From the NCBI GenBank assembly GCA_032433765.1, contig JAVIAB010000046.1:65481875-65545874 (forward strand): a stretch of DNA of 64,000 bases, read 5' to 3'. This DNA is from Megaustenia siamemsis (Eukaryota > Mollusca > Gastropoda > Stylommatophora > Ariophantidae). Made by a program: the position numbers and the translations under genes. Numbering within the stretch: position 1 is the first letter of the stretch; the number at the start of each line of letters is the position of its first letter. Positions 10,556 through 21,522 of this stretch are shown piece by piece. The notes beneath the pieces were generated by a model, which ran no database searches, had not been told where the DNA came from, and worked only from the letters and a program-made list of their open reading frames with translations.

Positions 10556-11935
10556 GAAGTTTTGGTCCTAGTCCTTTTGCCATCTGTCAGTTGTCTGTAG
10601 AGTATATCTTTTGGTATGCAACCATCTTTCATACGGTGTATATGGGTAAGCTAGCGTAACCTACATTGTTTTAGCAGTGTGTAGATGTTCAGGAAGTGGA
10701 AGTCACATTGATCGAGAAGGGGATACGAGCAAAGAAATTAGAATCAGACTGGCTAAAGCAGCAATGTCTTTCAGAAGCCTTGAAAAGTTGTGGAAATCAA
10801 AACTCATTAGCACAAACACAAAACTTAGGCTATTCAAATCAAATGTACTATCAACCCTTACGTATGCGTGTGAAAGCTGGAAAACAACAAGAGATATAGA
10901 AACAAAGTTGAACGCATTCGAAAATAAATGTCTAAGGAAAATACTTGGTATAGAATGGAACGAATTAAAAACAAACGAGGAAATTAGAGAAATCGCCAAT
11001 CAACCACTAATATCTTCAGTAATAAAGAAAAGACGATGGTCATACGTTGGACATGTGATGAGAAGAGATAATAATCGAATAGCAAAGCAAGCCCTCATAT
11101 GGGAAACAACAGGTAAAAGAAAAAGAGGAAGACCCAGGGAGACACTGAGAAGAACATTGATGAGAGAGGCAAGAGCAGCAGGAATCGGCTCCCTCAATGA
11201 GATAGAACTGCTTGCACAGAACAGAGACAGATGGCGAGATTTGATAAAATATCTTTAAAAGAAAACTGCTAGAACAAAAATTCATATAGGAGAAGGTGTA
11301 TCTTGGTCTACGCCCTATGGGCCGGTTACGGCTCGAAAGGTCAATAGATAGATAGATAGATGTTCAGGAGGCCTGTGTGAGTCATGACCTCCACGTTTGT
11401 CACTTTATCCTTCCAGGTGATACCAAAAATATAGCGCAGACATTGCACATGGAATACATTTAGCCTTCTTTCCTGCTTTGCATAAGTTGTCCAAGATTCA
11501 CTGCCATACAAGAGGGTACTAATGATGCAGGCATTGTAAACTGCAGCCCTTGTTTTAATTGCCAGTTTGTTGTTTTGCCAGATACGCCTAGAAAGACGGG
11601 CGAAAGTGGTAGCAGATTTTCCAATGCGGGTGTCAATTTCTGTATCTAAAGATAGTTTGTCGTTGATGATGGACCCCAGGTAGTTATACTGCTGCACGAC
11701 ATCAAGTATATAGTTGTTGATAGAGATTGCAGGTGTTGCACGTCCTGACCGAGTATAAACTAATGTTTTCTGCAAACTTATTGTTAGACCAAAGTCTCTG
11801 CAGGCATGTGAAAAGTGATGTACCATGCTCTGGAGTTCATCCTGACTTTACGTGGCAAGTGCTGCGTCATCAGCAAATAGCAGATCTCTAATAGTGATGT
11901 CTAGTTTTGGATCTTGCTTTTAGTCTTGGTTTCAA
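10556..11935 (-). mobile_element. LINE family F fragment, interrupted by LINE C2
   Basis: The minus strand from 11935 to 11357 reads a reverse transcriptase C-terminal half: LLFADD near 11860, then HACRDFGLTISLQKTLVYTR, YNYLGSIINDKLSLDTEIDT, NACIISTLLYGSESWTTYAK and VQCLRYIFGITWKDKVTNVE. After removing the C2 insertion (10695-11356) the frame continues at 10694 as LLNIYTLLKQCRLRWLTHIH and RMKDGCIPKDILYRQLTDGK, the usual end of this LINE type. It is truncated at both ends and distinct from families A to E by sequence. Confidence 0.8.
10695..11356 (+). mobile_element. LINE family C, 5'-truncated copy (C2)
   Basis: Starts inside the sequence encoding GSHIDREGDTSKEIRIRL and runs to the LINE C 3' end with a GATA tail. 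The thirteen bases TAGATGTTCAGGA flank it at 10682-10694 and 11357-11369, a perfect target-site duplication in LINE F. The encoded C-terminal protein from GSHIDREGD to RDLIKYL is identical residue for residue to that of copy C4 at 47835, so both inserted recently. The frame is open to its natural stop at 11258. Confidence 0.93.
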
Positions 11936-12154
11936 GATGGCGCGGTCATGTTTGCGTCAACGTTCACTGTTACGTTTTTTGTGCCGGAAAGATGGTTAAT
12001 TCTATCTTCCCAATGCAGATCAGTGTATAGATCAGAAGTTCCACTGATGGGATCTTTCCCTGGGAAGCAATGTACATGCATGTGATCTGAAATCCTCTAC
12101 AGTGTGCTCAATAGTGTGTTCTGTGTTGATTGCAATATGCGTCATCTTTGGAAT

Positions 12155-12573
12155 ACCGGTCAATATGGCGGTTAGACGGCAGGAACTTTTAATTGCTGTG
12201 TCTGAAAAGTGTTCCCTGTTGCAGTTTCCTCATATTCCAAGTCCGGCTTGTTGCAGGAGCTACTGAGTTAAGTGCTCTGTGCACACCGTGAGCTGTGTGT
12301 CTCATCCGTTTTGATCATGTTTCGATATTCCAAATGTTTACGATGAATGATGATATCGTATGACAGGGAACAGTTGGCTGTGTTCACTTTCTGTGCGGTT
12401 TCGCCTTATGTCTTTTGGCGTGTGCTGAGACTGCTATGATTGGGACTACAGATACCTTTCTTTGTTTTGGAGATGAGTTAAAAATTTGGATGATTCCACT
12501 GGCACGGACGGTTGAGCAATTATGGATTTTAATTCGTTTGCAGTGATACCGGGGCCTACCATAACCATAACCC
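12155..12573 (-). mobile_element. Repeat R, longest copy (R1)
   Basis: In minus orientation it starts at 12573 with a short GGTTATG-repeat, then AGGCCCCGGTATCACTGCAA, and ends near ATATTGACCGG at 12155. The same sequence occurs on the plus strand at 17310-17531 plus 20463-20652 (split by LINE A2) and, shortened, at 23344-23537. The copy number and the 10-bp duplication around R3 indicate a short retroposon. I recognise no A/B box or coding sequence. The roughly 220 bases on its left (11936-12154) are unassigned. Confidence 0.7.
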
Positions 12574-12659
12574 GTGTGTGTGTGTGAGTCTTGCAAGATT
12601 GAACAACCATCAAATCTAGTATGAAGATAGACTCCTTCGTTCACATTTGAGAGTGCATG

Positions 12660-13950
12660 TTTTAATAGAACAGAGAGGAATTTACTAGATAATGTTTTAA
12701 ATAGAACAGCGAAGAATTTACTAGATAATGTTTTAAATAGAACAGCCAGGAATTTACTAGATAATGTTTTAAATAGAACAGCCAGGAATTTACTAGATAA
12801 TGTTTTAAATAGAACAGCCAGGAATTTACTAGATAATGTTTTAAATAGAACAGCGAAGAATTTACTAGATAATGTTTTAAATAGAACAGCCAGGAATTTA
12901 CTAGATAATGTTTTAAATAGAACAGCCAGGAATTTACTAGATAATGTTTTAAATAGAACAGCAAGGAATTTACTAGATAATGTTTTAAATAGAACAGCCA
13001 GGAATTTACTAGATAATGTTTTAAATAGAACAGCCAGGAATTTACTAGATAATGTTTTAAATAGAACAGCCAGGAATTTACTAGATAATGTTTTAAATAG
13101 AACAGCCAGGAATTTACTAGATAATGTTTTAAATAGAACAACCAGGAATTTACTAGATAATGTTTTAAATAGAACAGCGAAGAATTTACTAGATAATGTT
13201 TTAAATAGAACAGCGAAGAATTTACTAGATAATGTTTTAAATAGAACAGCGAAGAATTTACTAGATAATGTTTTAAATAGAACAGTGAAGTATTTACTAG
13301 ATAATGTTTTAAATAGAACAGCCAGGAATTTACTAGATAATGTTTTAAATAGAACAGCCAGGAATTTTTAAATAGAACAGCCAGGAATTTACTAGATAAT
13401 GTTTTAAATAGAACAACCAGGAATTTACTAGATAATGTTTTAAATAGAACAGCCAGGAATTTACTAGATAATGTTTTAAATAGATCAGCCAGGAATTTAC
13501 TAGATAATGTTTTAAATAGAACAGCGAAGAATTTACTATATAATGTTTTAAATAGAACAGCCAGGAATTTACTAGATAATGTTTTAAATAGAACAGCCAG
13601 GAATTTACTAGATAATGTTTTAAATAGAACAACCAGGAATTTACTAGATAATGTTTTAAATAGAACAACCAGGAATTTACTAGATAATGTTTTAAATAGA
13701 ACAACCAGGAATTTACTAGATAATGTTTTAAATAGAACAGCGAAGAATTTACTAGATAATGTTTTAAATAGAACAGCCAGGAATTTACTAGATAATGTTT
13801 TAAATAGAACAGCCAGGAATTTACTATATAATGTTTTAAATAGAACAACCAGGAATTTACTAGATAATGTTTTAAATAGAACAACCAGGAATTTACTAGA
13901 TAATGTTTTAAATAGAACAACCAGGAATTTACTAGATAATGTTTTAAATA
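12660..13950. repeat. 36-bp minisatellite
   Basis: About 36 units of 36 bp with blocks TTAAATAGAACAGCCAGGAA and TTTACTAGATAATGTT. Common variants read AGCGAAGAA or AACCAGGAA. One truncated unit lies near 13365. As the unit is 12 codons without stops on the minus strand, a repeated YLKHYLVNSWLF frame appears. No start or splice context supports translation. Confidence 0.95.
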
Positions 13951-14315
13951 AAGGAGTTTTGAATTTAGCAGTAATTTAAAAATCAAAATAACATAACTGT
14001 GAAATGTGAAAGATGATGATGTTGTGTCCAATCAGAACTTTATGGAAACTATCATGTTTTTGTTTAGTTATAAATGAACATTTAAAACTGAAGTGTGCAT
14101 TTGTTATATGCCTTCTGAGTGGTCTGTTTAGAGTTATTCCCACATAGACATATTTATGTTTCAGCCAGAGAACTTGTTATGGACCAATCTGTTTTTGTAG
14201 GTTAATGAGTGTCGGTAGTTTGTGTGAGAGGAAATGATGAGCTTGTTTCTTTTTGTTGTGTTTTTTTAAAGAGAAATATTAACTTCGTTGTTTCATTCTT
14301 GTTTTATTTGTGAAG
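13951..14315 (+). other. Single-copy sequence upstream of exon 1, probable intron
   Basis: AT-rich, non-repetitive sequence with many stops in all frames. It ends in a T-rich tract and TTTATTTGTGAAG just before 14316, a good 3' splice site. I see no exon or RNA gene in it. Confidence 0.5.
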
Positions 14316-14496
14316 GTCACGTAGCGAACTGGCCATTCATGAAAGGGAGGCATCAAGGGATGTAACTGTCAAACTGCCAAGAGTATCTTCTTCAGAAATG
14401 TCTGCCTATATTCGAAACAACAGACTCAGAAGAAAACGGAAAGGATTTAGGTCAACCCGTGCAGTTGCCTATCATGGTGGCTTACTTATCATTCAG
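14316..14496 (+). CDS. Putative internal exon 1 of an unrecognised host gene
   Basis: A 181-base segment (one base plus 60 codons) open only in the frame starting SRSELAIHEREASRDVTVKL and ending RAVAYHGGLLIIQ. A pyrimidine-rich tract and AAG precede it and CAG/GTAGAA follows. The middle is rich in arginine and lysine (NNRLRRKRKGFRSTR), giving a basic patch. The composition is unlike every LINE in the window. I do not recognise the family. It ends in phase 0, like the other proposed exons. The donor region is repeated twice more downstream (see 14467-14618), so the exact exon end is uncertain. Confidence 0.55.
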
Positions 14497-14618
14497 GTAG
14501 AAGGCATTTGATCAACTGATGATGTGTTCTATCATGGTGGCCTACTTATCATTCAGGTAGAAGGCATTTGATCAACTGATGAAGTGTGTTCTATCATGGT
14601 GGCCTACTTATCATTCAG
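14467..14618 (+). repeat. Triplicated exon end and splice donor
   Basis: The block CTATCATGGTGG, CTTATCATTCAGGTAGAAGG and CATTTGATCAACTGATGA occurs three times with a period of about 64 bp, starting near 14469, 14530 and 14591. The first copy ends exon 1. Copies two and three differ from it by C for T in GGTGGCCT, and the third is cut short at CAGGTAG. Each copy carries the same CAG/GT donor. Confidence 0.85.
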
Positions 14619-14626
14619 GTAGCGAG

Positions 14627-14713
14627 TTGCCATATGCAGCTATGAGCAGCTGGCCTGTAATTGAAAGAGAAAAAAGGCAAGATCTAAGAGAAAGCAACTC
14701 TGCTGCCCTGTGG
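14627..14713 (+). CDS. Putative internal exon 2 of the unrecognised host gene
   Basis: Open for 29 codons from LPYAAMSSWPVIEREK to DLRESNSAALW, followed by the strong donor TGG/GTGAGT. The acceptor was chosen at GTAGCGAG/TTG because it restores phase 0 with exon 1. The alternative CAG/GTAGCGAG at 14618 would add SE codons but gives a phase that does not fit exon 1. The intron to exon 1 would be only 130 bases and consists of the duplicated donor units. The charged segment VIEREKRQDLRE could be helical. Family unknown. Confidence 0.45.
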
Positions 14714-14961
14714 GTGAGTCTTCAGTTGATGGCTTTTGTGGAGAAAGTCATGACTAAACCAACAGCTGTTGCATTGTATCTAGATTGTTGTGTCTTTGCA
14801 ACCTAAAAAAAACTGTCATTAATGAGGAACACCTTCACTGGTAGCGAGCATCTGGTGCAAAAAATGGTATCCAACCATGAGTAAGACACGCTGAAGATAT
14901 GAATTTGAAATATTTTAATTGAATTGTAAACGGAGTAATGGATAATAAGAAATGGAAATGA

Positions 14962-15396
14962 TGATCTTACATTTTTAGGGATTATGTTGTGAGAGATAAT
15001 GGTGATCTTACATTTATAGAGATTATGTTATGAGAGATAATGGGGATCTTACATTTATAGAGATTATGTTGTGAGAGATAATGGGGATCTTACATTTATA
15101 GAGATTATGTTGTGAGAGATAATGGGGATCTTACATTTATAGAGATTATGTTGTGAGAGATAATGGGGATCTTACATTTATAGAGATTATGTTATGAGAG
15201 ATAATGGTGATCTTACATTTATAGAGATTATGTTGTGAGAGATAATGGTGATCTTACATTTTTAGAGATTATGTTATGAGAGATAATGGTGATCTTAAAT
15301 TTATAGAGATTATGTTGTGAGAGATAATGGTGATCTTATATTTATAGAGATTATGTTGTGAGAGATAATGGTGATCTTACATTTTTTAGAGATTAC
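14962..15396. repeat. 41-bp minisatellite
   Basis: About 10 units of 41 bp with blocks GATTATGTTGTGAGAGATAA and TGGTGATCTTACATTTATAG. Variation is limited to GGTG versus GGGG and TTGTG versus TTATG. The flanks (14714-14961 and 15397-15673) are single-copy AT-rich sequence with no supported gene. Confidence 0.93.
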
Positions 15397-15673
15397 AGGA
15401 GATGATATATTTTCTCATTATTACAAATTAATCTGTTCTGGAAATATAAATATTATATACCAAAATATTACTAAGTGTTATCAGGCAAACAAAATCAAAG
15501 CAGAAATGAATGAACAACAGCGTGTGTTGTTGAAAGTAATCACATGAACATTACTATGTGCAGCCATAAAGTGAAACAAAAAAATATGAACTTACCTTTT
15601 ATAGGCTGTGCCATTGTTTTTTAGGCTGCGTCAAATAATTCTGCTTTAGTGAATTACAGTTGATCTTAACAAA

Positions 15674-16736
15674 TCTCTATTCTCCTATTCACCTCTCTCT
15701 ATTCTCCTATTCACCTCTCTCTATTCTCCTGTTCACCTCTCTCTATTCTCCTGTTCACCTCTCTCTATTCTCCTATTCACCTCTCTTTATTCTCCTATTC
15801 ACCTCTCTCTATTCTCCTATTCATCTCTCTCTATTCTCCTGTTCACCTCTCTCTATTCTCCTATTCACCTCTCTTTATTCTTCTATTCACCTCTCTTTAT
15901 TCTCCTATTCACCTCTCTCTATTCTCCTGTTCACCTCTCTCTATTCTCCTGTTCACCTCTCTTTATTCTCCTATTCACCTCTCTCTATTCTCCTATTCAC
16001 CTTTCTCTATTCTCCTATTCACCTCTCTCTATTCTCCTATTCACCTCTCTTTTCTCTCCTGTTCACTTCTCTCTATTCTCCTGTTCACCTCTCTCTATTC
16101 TCCTATTCACCTCTCTTTATTCTCCTATTCACCTCTCTCTATTCTCCTATTCACCTCTCTCTATTCTCCTGTTCACCTCTCTCTATTCTCCTGTTCACCT
16201 CTCTCTATTCTCCTATTCATCTCTCTCTATTCTCCTGTTCACCTCTCTCTATTCTCCTATTCACCTCTCTTTATTCTTCTATTCACCTCTCTTTATTCTC
16301 CTATTCACCTCTCTCTATTCTCCTATTCACCTCTCTCTATTCTCTTGTTCACCTCTCTCTATTCTCCTATTCACCTCTCTTTATTCTTCTATTCACCTCT
16401 CTTTATTCTCCTATTCACCTCTCTCTATTCTCCTATTCACCTCTCTCTATTCTCCTATTCACCTCTCTCTATTCTCCTGTTCACCTCTCTTTTCTCTCCT
16501 GTTCACCTCTCTCTATTCTCCTGTTCACCTCTCTCTATTCTCCTGTTCACCTCTCTCTATTCTCCTATTCACCTCTCTCTATTCTCCTGTTCACCTCTCT
16601 CTATTCTCCTGTTCACCTCTCTCTATTCTCCTATTCACCTCTCTCTATTCTCCTGTTCACCTCTCTCTATTCTCCTGTTCACCTCTCTCTATTCTCCTGT
16701 TCACCTCTCTCTATTCTCCTGTTCACCTCTCTCTAT
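15674..16736. repeat. 22-bp pyrimidine-rich minisatellite, first segment
   Basis: About 48 units of 22 bp with core TCTCCTATTCACCTCTCTCT (or CTGTTCACC), strongly strand-asymmetric in pyrimidines. The unit has few stops and gives a long artefactual frame of SLYSPIHLSLFSYSPLSILL type. A SINE interrupts the array at 16737 and a few units follow at 17104. Confidence 0.95.
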
Positions 16737-17103
16737 TGTCCGGTTAGCGCAATCGATAGGCGGTTGGCTTACCACGGCATCAGCCGGGGTTCGTACCCTG
16801 GCGAGGACACCTGGGTTTTACTAATTCCCTAAAAATTAGTGGGAGCCGCGATAGCTCAGTGGTTAGTGAACTGGACTATTACGGACAAGAGGTAGGGTTC
16901 GATCCCAACCGACGGCTCCGGGTTCACCCAGCCTTAAATGGGTACCGGATTTTTTTCTGGGAAAGTAAAGCAGCACGGGCGTAATACCGACCACATTACC
17001 CCAAAAATCATGTGCTGAAGGTCTGTAAAATATAGGGTCACTAACACCATATTTCCCTATACGCCTCCACTTGGCGTGACGGGGGGTACTTTACTACTAC
17101 TTA
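16737..17103 (+). mobile_element. Composite SINE with two tRNA-like heads (S1)
   Basis: The first head (16737-16809) reads TGTCCGGTTAGCGCAATCG and ends GGGGTTCGTACCCTGGCG then AGGACAC, so it has A-box and B-box motifs (GGTTCGTACCC) and a pairing GTGTCC/GGACAC acceptor stem. The second head (16842-16919) starts GGAGCCGCGATAGCTCAGTG, contains GGTTCGATCCC and ends CGGCTCC. These heads are the RNA polymerase III promoter type of tRNA-derived SINEs. They are followed by a body with GGTTCACCCAGCC, AATGGGTACCGG and CTGGGAAAGTAAAG, and a T-rich 3' end. The body recalls the conserved central domain of metazoan SINE superfamilies such as MetaSINE, from memory only. Inserted into the 22-bp array. Confidence 0.85.
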
Positions 17104-17163
17104 CCTCTCTCTATTCTCCTATTCACCTCTCTCTCTATTCTCCTATTCACCTCTCTCTATTGT
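17104..17163. repeat. 22-bp minisatellite, segment after the SINE
   Basis: Two to three units of the array at 15674-16736, continuing after the SINE insertion. The next 146 bases, to 17309, are single-copy and unassigned. Confidence 0.9.
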
Positions 17164-17309
17164 CCTTTTGAACCAAAAACAGCACATAGGACTCCTGAGT
17201 CCAATAATCTTTCAACTGTCAGACCTGGCACAGAACTTGCATTGTGTCTTGCCACACAGCTCTGACTAGACATACCAGCTTTAAATGAAAGGGTGTTAAA
17301 GATACTTAT

Positions 17310-17531
17310 GTTATGGTTATGGAAGGCCCCGGTATCACTGCAAACGAATTAAAATCCATAAGTGCTCAACCGCTCGTGCCAGTGGAATCATCAAAATTAA
17401 TATCTCATCTCCCGAACAAATAAAGGTAGCTGCAGTCCCCACCATAGCAGTCTCAGCACATGCCAAAAGACAAACTGGACAAAAAGTGAACACAGCCATA
17501 TGTTCCCCGTCATAAATATCATCATTCATCG
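17310..17531 (+). mobile_element. Repeat R, copy R2, left part
   Basis: Plus-strand counterpart of R1, from the GTTATGGTTATGG start through AGGCCCCGGTATCACTGCAA to CATCATTCATCG. It is cut by LINE A2 and resumes at 20463. Confidence 0.75.
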
Positions 17532-17569
17532 AGTTTTATGCTCAGAGAAATACACAGAAGATGGAGATA

Positions 17570-18331
17570 GATAAACATAAAGTAGCAAGGATAAATATAT
17601 GCGGGATAAAAAAATTAAGAAGTTGAACTTATAGAAGATATGACAAAAAGGAAAATTAAAATACTAGGATTAGCGGACACCAGAGTAAAAGGACAACAGA
17701 TAAAGAAAACACACATGAACTACACTGTAATATTCTCAGGAGTCGACAACACAGAAAGAGCATCACATGGAGTAGGCTTTATCATCGACCCAGAACACGC
17801 AAAGAACATTCTAGAAATAAAATACCATTCAGAAAGAATTATCACAACCAGACTACTAGAAGACGATCGAAAAACAAATTACATTCAAATCTATGCACCA
17901 TGCAACAACAATGAAAGAGACAGCGAAAAATGCTATGACACATTGAATGAAATCATTAACAAGATTGACGAAAGCGACGACATGTTAGTGATGGGAGATT
18001 TTAATGGAAGGTTTGGGAAACGCAACAATGAGAACAATGATATCTTAGGACCCTTTGGCGATAAAACAGCTGAAATAAATGAAAATGGAAGCAGACTGCT
18101 GGATCTATGTAATCAAAATGATTTATTTATCACCAACACATTCTTCAAACACAGAGAGTCACAAGTATACACCTGGTACAAATGGAATGACACAACATGC
18201 AGAAGCCAGATAGATTTTATACTAACAAGACAACAGAACAAGAAAAGAGTAACTGACAGTAGAGCAATCCCAAATATTACAGACGACACGGATCACAAGA
18301 TGGTTATGATCACACTAAACAGCCAAAAATA
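17570..18331 (+). pseudogene. LINE A2 endonuclease domain
   Basis: APE-type endonuclease. Blocks in order are MEIDKHKVARINICGIKK (with a frame break just after), MTKRKIKILGLADTRVKGQQ, QIYAPCNNNERDSEKCYDTL, MLVMGDFNGRFGKRN with the GDFN motif, ETAEINENGS-like sequence, SQVYTWYKWNDTTCRSQIDF, and ITDDTDHKMVMITLN, where the aspartate-histidine pair is the usual catalytic end of the fold. From 17640 the frame is open for 230 codons. Only the N-terminal frame break near 17610 spoils the domain. Confidence 0.85.
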
Positions 18332-18525
18332 AAGAGAATATACGAAAACAAACAAATGAAGCGAAAAGAACAGACAATAAAAATAAAACAATTAAATGAT
18401 CAAGAAAGGAAAACCCTAGAAGAAAGACTAACAGAGGAATTCAAGAAACTCCCTAATGAAGTATGCACAGTAGAAGAAGAGTAGAAACAATTTAAGGAAA
18501 CAGTAACCAACATCTCTAAAACAGT

Positions 18526-20301
18526 TTGTGGAACGAAGCAAAGAACAAGAGAAGGGAAAAAGAGCACCCCGTGTGGAACGAAACAATCAGAGAAGCAATT
18601 AAAGAAAAGAAGAAACTGTTTAAAAATTGGAGGGAGAACAAGAACCAAGAAAAATATGAAAAATATGCCTCAGTTCGAAAAAGAGTTAACATTTTTATCA
18701 AAGAAGCTAAGCAAAAGAATTGGACAGAATTCGGACAAAACATGAGCAGGGACTTCAAGACAGCCACAAGAGATTTCTACAAAGCAGTAAAAGCCACAAG
18801 AGCGAGAAAAGAAAACCATGATCCTACTGAGCTGATAAATGACAAAGACGGACAGCCAATATCAAATAACCAACATATGCAACAGAGATGGAAAGAATAT
18901 TTTGAAGACCTGTTAAACATACCAACTACCAATAAGACAACAAAAACCACGCCAGAACTCACAAATACTGAACCCAACATCATGAAAGAGGAAATCGAAG
19001 AAGTAATCAAATATGCACCAAGAAATAAAGTACTGGGGATAGATAACATACCAATAGAAATAATAGCAGCAGCAGGAGAGACAGGAGTGCAATGGCTGCA
19101 CAGAATATTTAATGCAGCATGGCACCAACAACAAGCCCCGGAAGACTGGCAACAGGCAATCATCATACCAATATGGAAAAAGAAAGGTAGCAAAAGAGAC
19201 TGCAATCAATATAGAGGTATATCTCTTCTCAGCCATGTAGGAAAGCTATACGCCAAAATCTTGGAAAAAAAGCTGAGACCAATAATAGAACTACGGTTAA
19301 GCGATTCTCAAATGGGGTTCCGAAAAAACAGAGGATGTACTGACGCCCTATTCACATTAAAACAGCTTGCAGAAAAAACGACAGAACATAATCAAAACTT
19401 ATACATAGCCTTCATTGACCAGGAAAAAGCATTCGACAGAGTAAACAGAGAACAGCTGTGAGAGATACTAACAACATATGGAGTAAGCCAACATCTAACC
19501 AACCTTATTAAAAGTCTCTACGTCAACAGCAGCTGCAGGGTCAGAACAGCAACAGGCTACACAGACCACTTCGAAGTTAGATCAGGTGTAAGACAGGGGT
19601 GCGTACTATCCCCCCTACTGTTTATTACATACATGGACTATATATGCAAGCTAGCCAACCCATCAGAGACAGAGGAGATCAACGAGCTTTTATTTGCAGA
19701 CGACCAGGCACTAATACATGAAACAATAAAAGACCTACAAGAACACTTAAACTCAACATCTCAGGCACAAAATACAACATGAAAATCAACATCAACGAAA
19801 GTCATGAATGGCGCCAAAAATAAACAGAACATCAACATAACTATAGAAGGCAGGCAACTAAAACAAGTAGAGGAATTCAAATACCTAGGAAGTCTAATGA
19901 CAAACGATAATTCTCAAACAGCAGAGATAGAATCAAGATGCAACAATGCTTGTCAAATCATTGGACAGTTATCGCCACTATTGTCCAACAAGGAAATAAC
20001 TCTGGAGGCAAAACGGATACTATACAATACAATCTTCATCCCAACGTTGTGCTACCAATGCCAGACCTGGACTCTAGATGCAAGAACAATAAGAAAAATA
20101 ACCTCTACAGAGATGAAATGTGTTAGACGAATGACAGGAAACAGTCTGAGAGATAAGATCAGAAATGAAGAACTGAGAAAAAAGCTAGGAATAACCCCCG
20201 CCATAGAATATATAAGGAAACAACAGATAAAATGGTTTGGCCACATAACAAGGCAGAGAGAAAAAAAACACAACACAATGAGCCTTCAACAAACGTTGTG
20301 A
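18526..20301 (+). pseudogene. LINE A2 reverse transcriptase with stop and shifts
   Basis: Reverse transcriptase of family A. Residues are open from 18526 to 19461 and include KRDCNQYRGISLLSHVGKLY, MGFRKNRGCTDALFTLKQLA and motif A IAFIDQEKAFDRVN. A TGA at 19459-19461 replaces the tryptophan expected after EQL (W in copy A1). Beyond it the frame reads motif B VRSGVRQGCVLSPLLF and motif C ELLFADDQALIHE, with the DD pair intact. A further shift near 19760 separates the C-terminal part (19804-20301), which reads GRQLKQVEEFKYLGSLMTND, TLCYQCQTWTLDARTIRKIT and KQQIKWFGHITRQ. At least two lesions prevent a full product. Confidence 0.85.
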
Positions 20302-20462
20302 GAACACCAGACCCAAAGGTCAACCACGAAAAAGATGGGTCGATGGAATATTAGAAGCACTAGGAAACATAACAGCAGCAGAGGTGAACAGAAGAGCAAA
20401 AGACCGCAAATTATATCTCCCCTCGACGCTGAAAGGTAGATGAGGAAGAGAAGAAGAAGAAG

Positions 20463-20652
20463 ATTCATCGTAAGCAATTGTAATATCGAAACATGATCAA
20501 AACAGATGAAACGCACAGCTCACTTTGTGCACAGAGCACATAACTCAGTAGCTCCTGCAGGAAGCTAGACTTGGAATATGAGGAAACTGCAACAAGGAAC
20601 ACTTTTCAGACACAGCCTATAATGGTTCCTGCCGTCTATCTGCCATATTGAC
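20463..20652 (+). mobile_element. Repeat R, copy R2, right part
   Basis: Continues R2 after LINE A2, from ATTCATCGTAAGCAATTG through AAACTGCAACAAGGAACAC to CCATATTGACC, where similarity to R1 stops. The following 138 bases, to 20790, are unassigned. Confidence 0.75.
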
Positions 20653-20790
20653 CAGAAGTTCAGGTTCTCCCAAAAATGTTGATCATCCTTTTTTTTTAAA
20701 ATGTGTAGCACTTGATGATGTTAGGACATCATTTTTGTCTCAAAATCCGAACATAGGAAACACAGTTATAATGTTAAATATAATAATAAG

Positions 20791-21522
20791 GGAGCCGAAT
20801 CCTGCTGCTCTTGCCTCTCTCATCAATGTTCTTCTCAGTATCTCCCTGGGTCTTCCTCTTTTCTCTTACCTGTTGTTTCCCATATGAGGGCTTGCTTTGC
20901 TATTCGGTTATTATCTCTTCTCATCACATGTCCAACATATGACCATCTTCTTTTCTTTATTACTGAAGATATTAGTGGTTGATTGGCGATTTCTCTAATT
21001 TCTTCATTTGTTTTGAATTCGTTCCACTCTATACCAAGTATTTTCCTTAGACATTTATTTTAGAATGCGTTCAACTTTGTTTCTATATCTCTTGTTGTTT
21101 TCCAGCTTTCACACGCATACGTAAGGGTTGATAGTACGTTTGATTTGAATAGTCTAAGTTTTGTGTTTGTGCCGATTAGTTTTGATTTCCACAACTTTTC
21201 AAGGCTTCTGAAAGACATTGCTGCTTTAGCCATTCTGATTCTAATTTCTTTACTTGTATCCCCTTTCGATCAATGTGACTTCCAAGATAGATAAAGTGAT
21301 CGATCTCTTCTACTGGTTTGTTTTCCATGTATATTTTGTCATCTGTTGGAATTAAACTTTTCATGACTTTAGTCTTTTCATGATTGATCTCAAGCCCAAT
21401 TTTGCTGGCTATTGATGATAGTTCATTTGTGTTTTCCTGCATCATTTTTATCTGACTGCTGATGAGAACTATGTCATCAGCAAAGTCGAGGTCCTCCAAA
21501 TGGTCTCCTTGTATCCATTCGA
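20791..21522 (-). mobile_element. LINE family C fragment (C3), 3'-truncated
   Basis: The minus strand reads LEWIQGDHLEDLDFADDIVL, motif C, on to GSHIDRKG, and, out of frame, the C-terminal block. Single-base lesions near 20870, 21063 and 21265 break the frame. The left edge lies inside the sequence coding for the last residues (GGAGCCGAATCC), so the normal 3' end and tail are absent. The right edge is a hairpin (see 21468-21563). Confidence 0.85.

Larger units (their letters stand above)
17532..20462 (+). mobile_element. LINE family A, most complete copy (A2)
   Basis: A 2.9-kb non-LTR retrotransposon inserted in repeat R2. ATTCATCG flanks it at 17524-17531 and 20463-20470, an 8-bp target-site duplication; copy R1 shows the uninterrupted site. 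It lacks the 5' non-coding part seen in A1 but covers endonuclease, reverse transcriptase and the 3' end CTCCCCTCGACGCTGAAAGG with a GAAGAA-repeat tail. It has a frame break near 17610, a gap between endonuclease and polymerase frames around 18330-18525, and an in-frame TGA at 19459. It is therefore inactive but only lightly damaged. Confidence 0.92.

Noticed and set aside
12384..12644. Minus-strand 86-codon frame within repeat R1 as a gene
   Set aside because: R occurs in three copies with different lesions, and the other copies do not keep this frame open.
16842..16919. A functional tRNA gene
   Set aside because: It has A and B boxes and a pairing acceptor stem, but it is part of a repeated SINE (also at 22741 and 58345) with a fixed body and T-rich tail.
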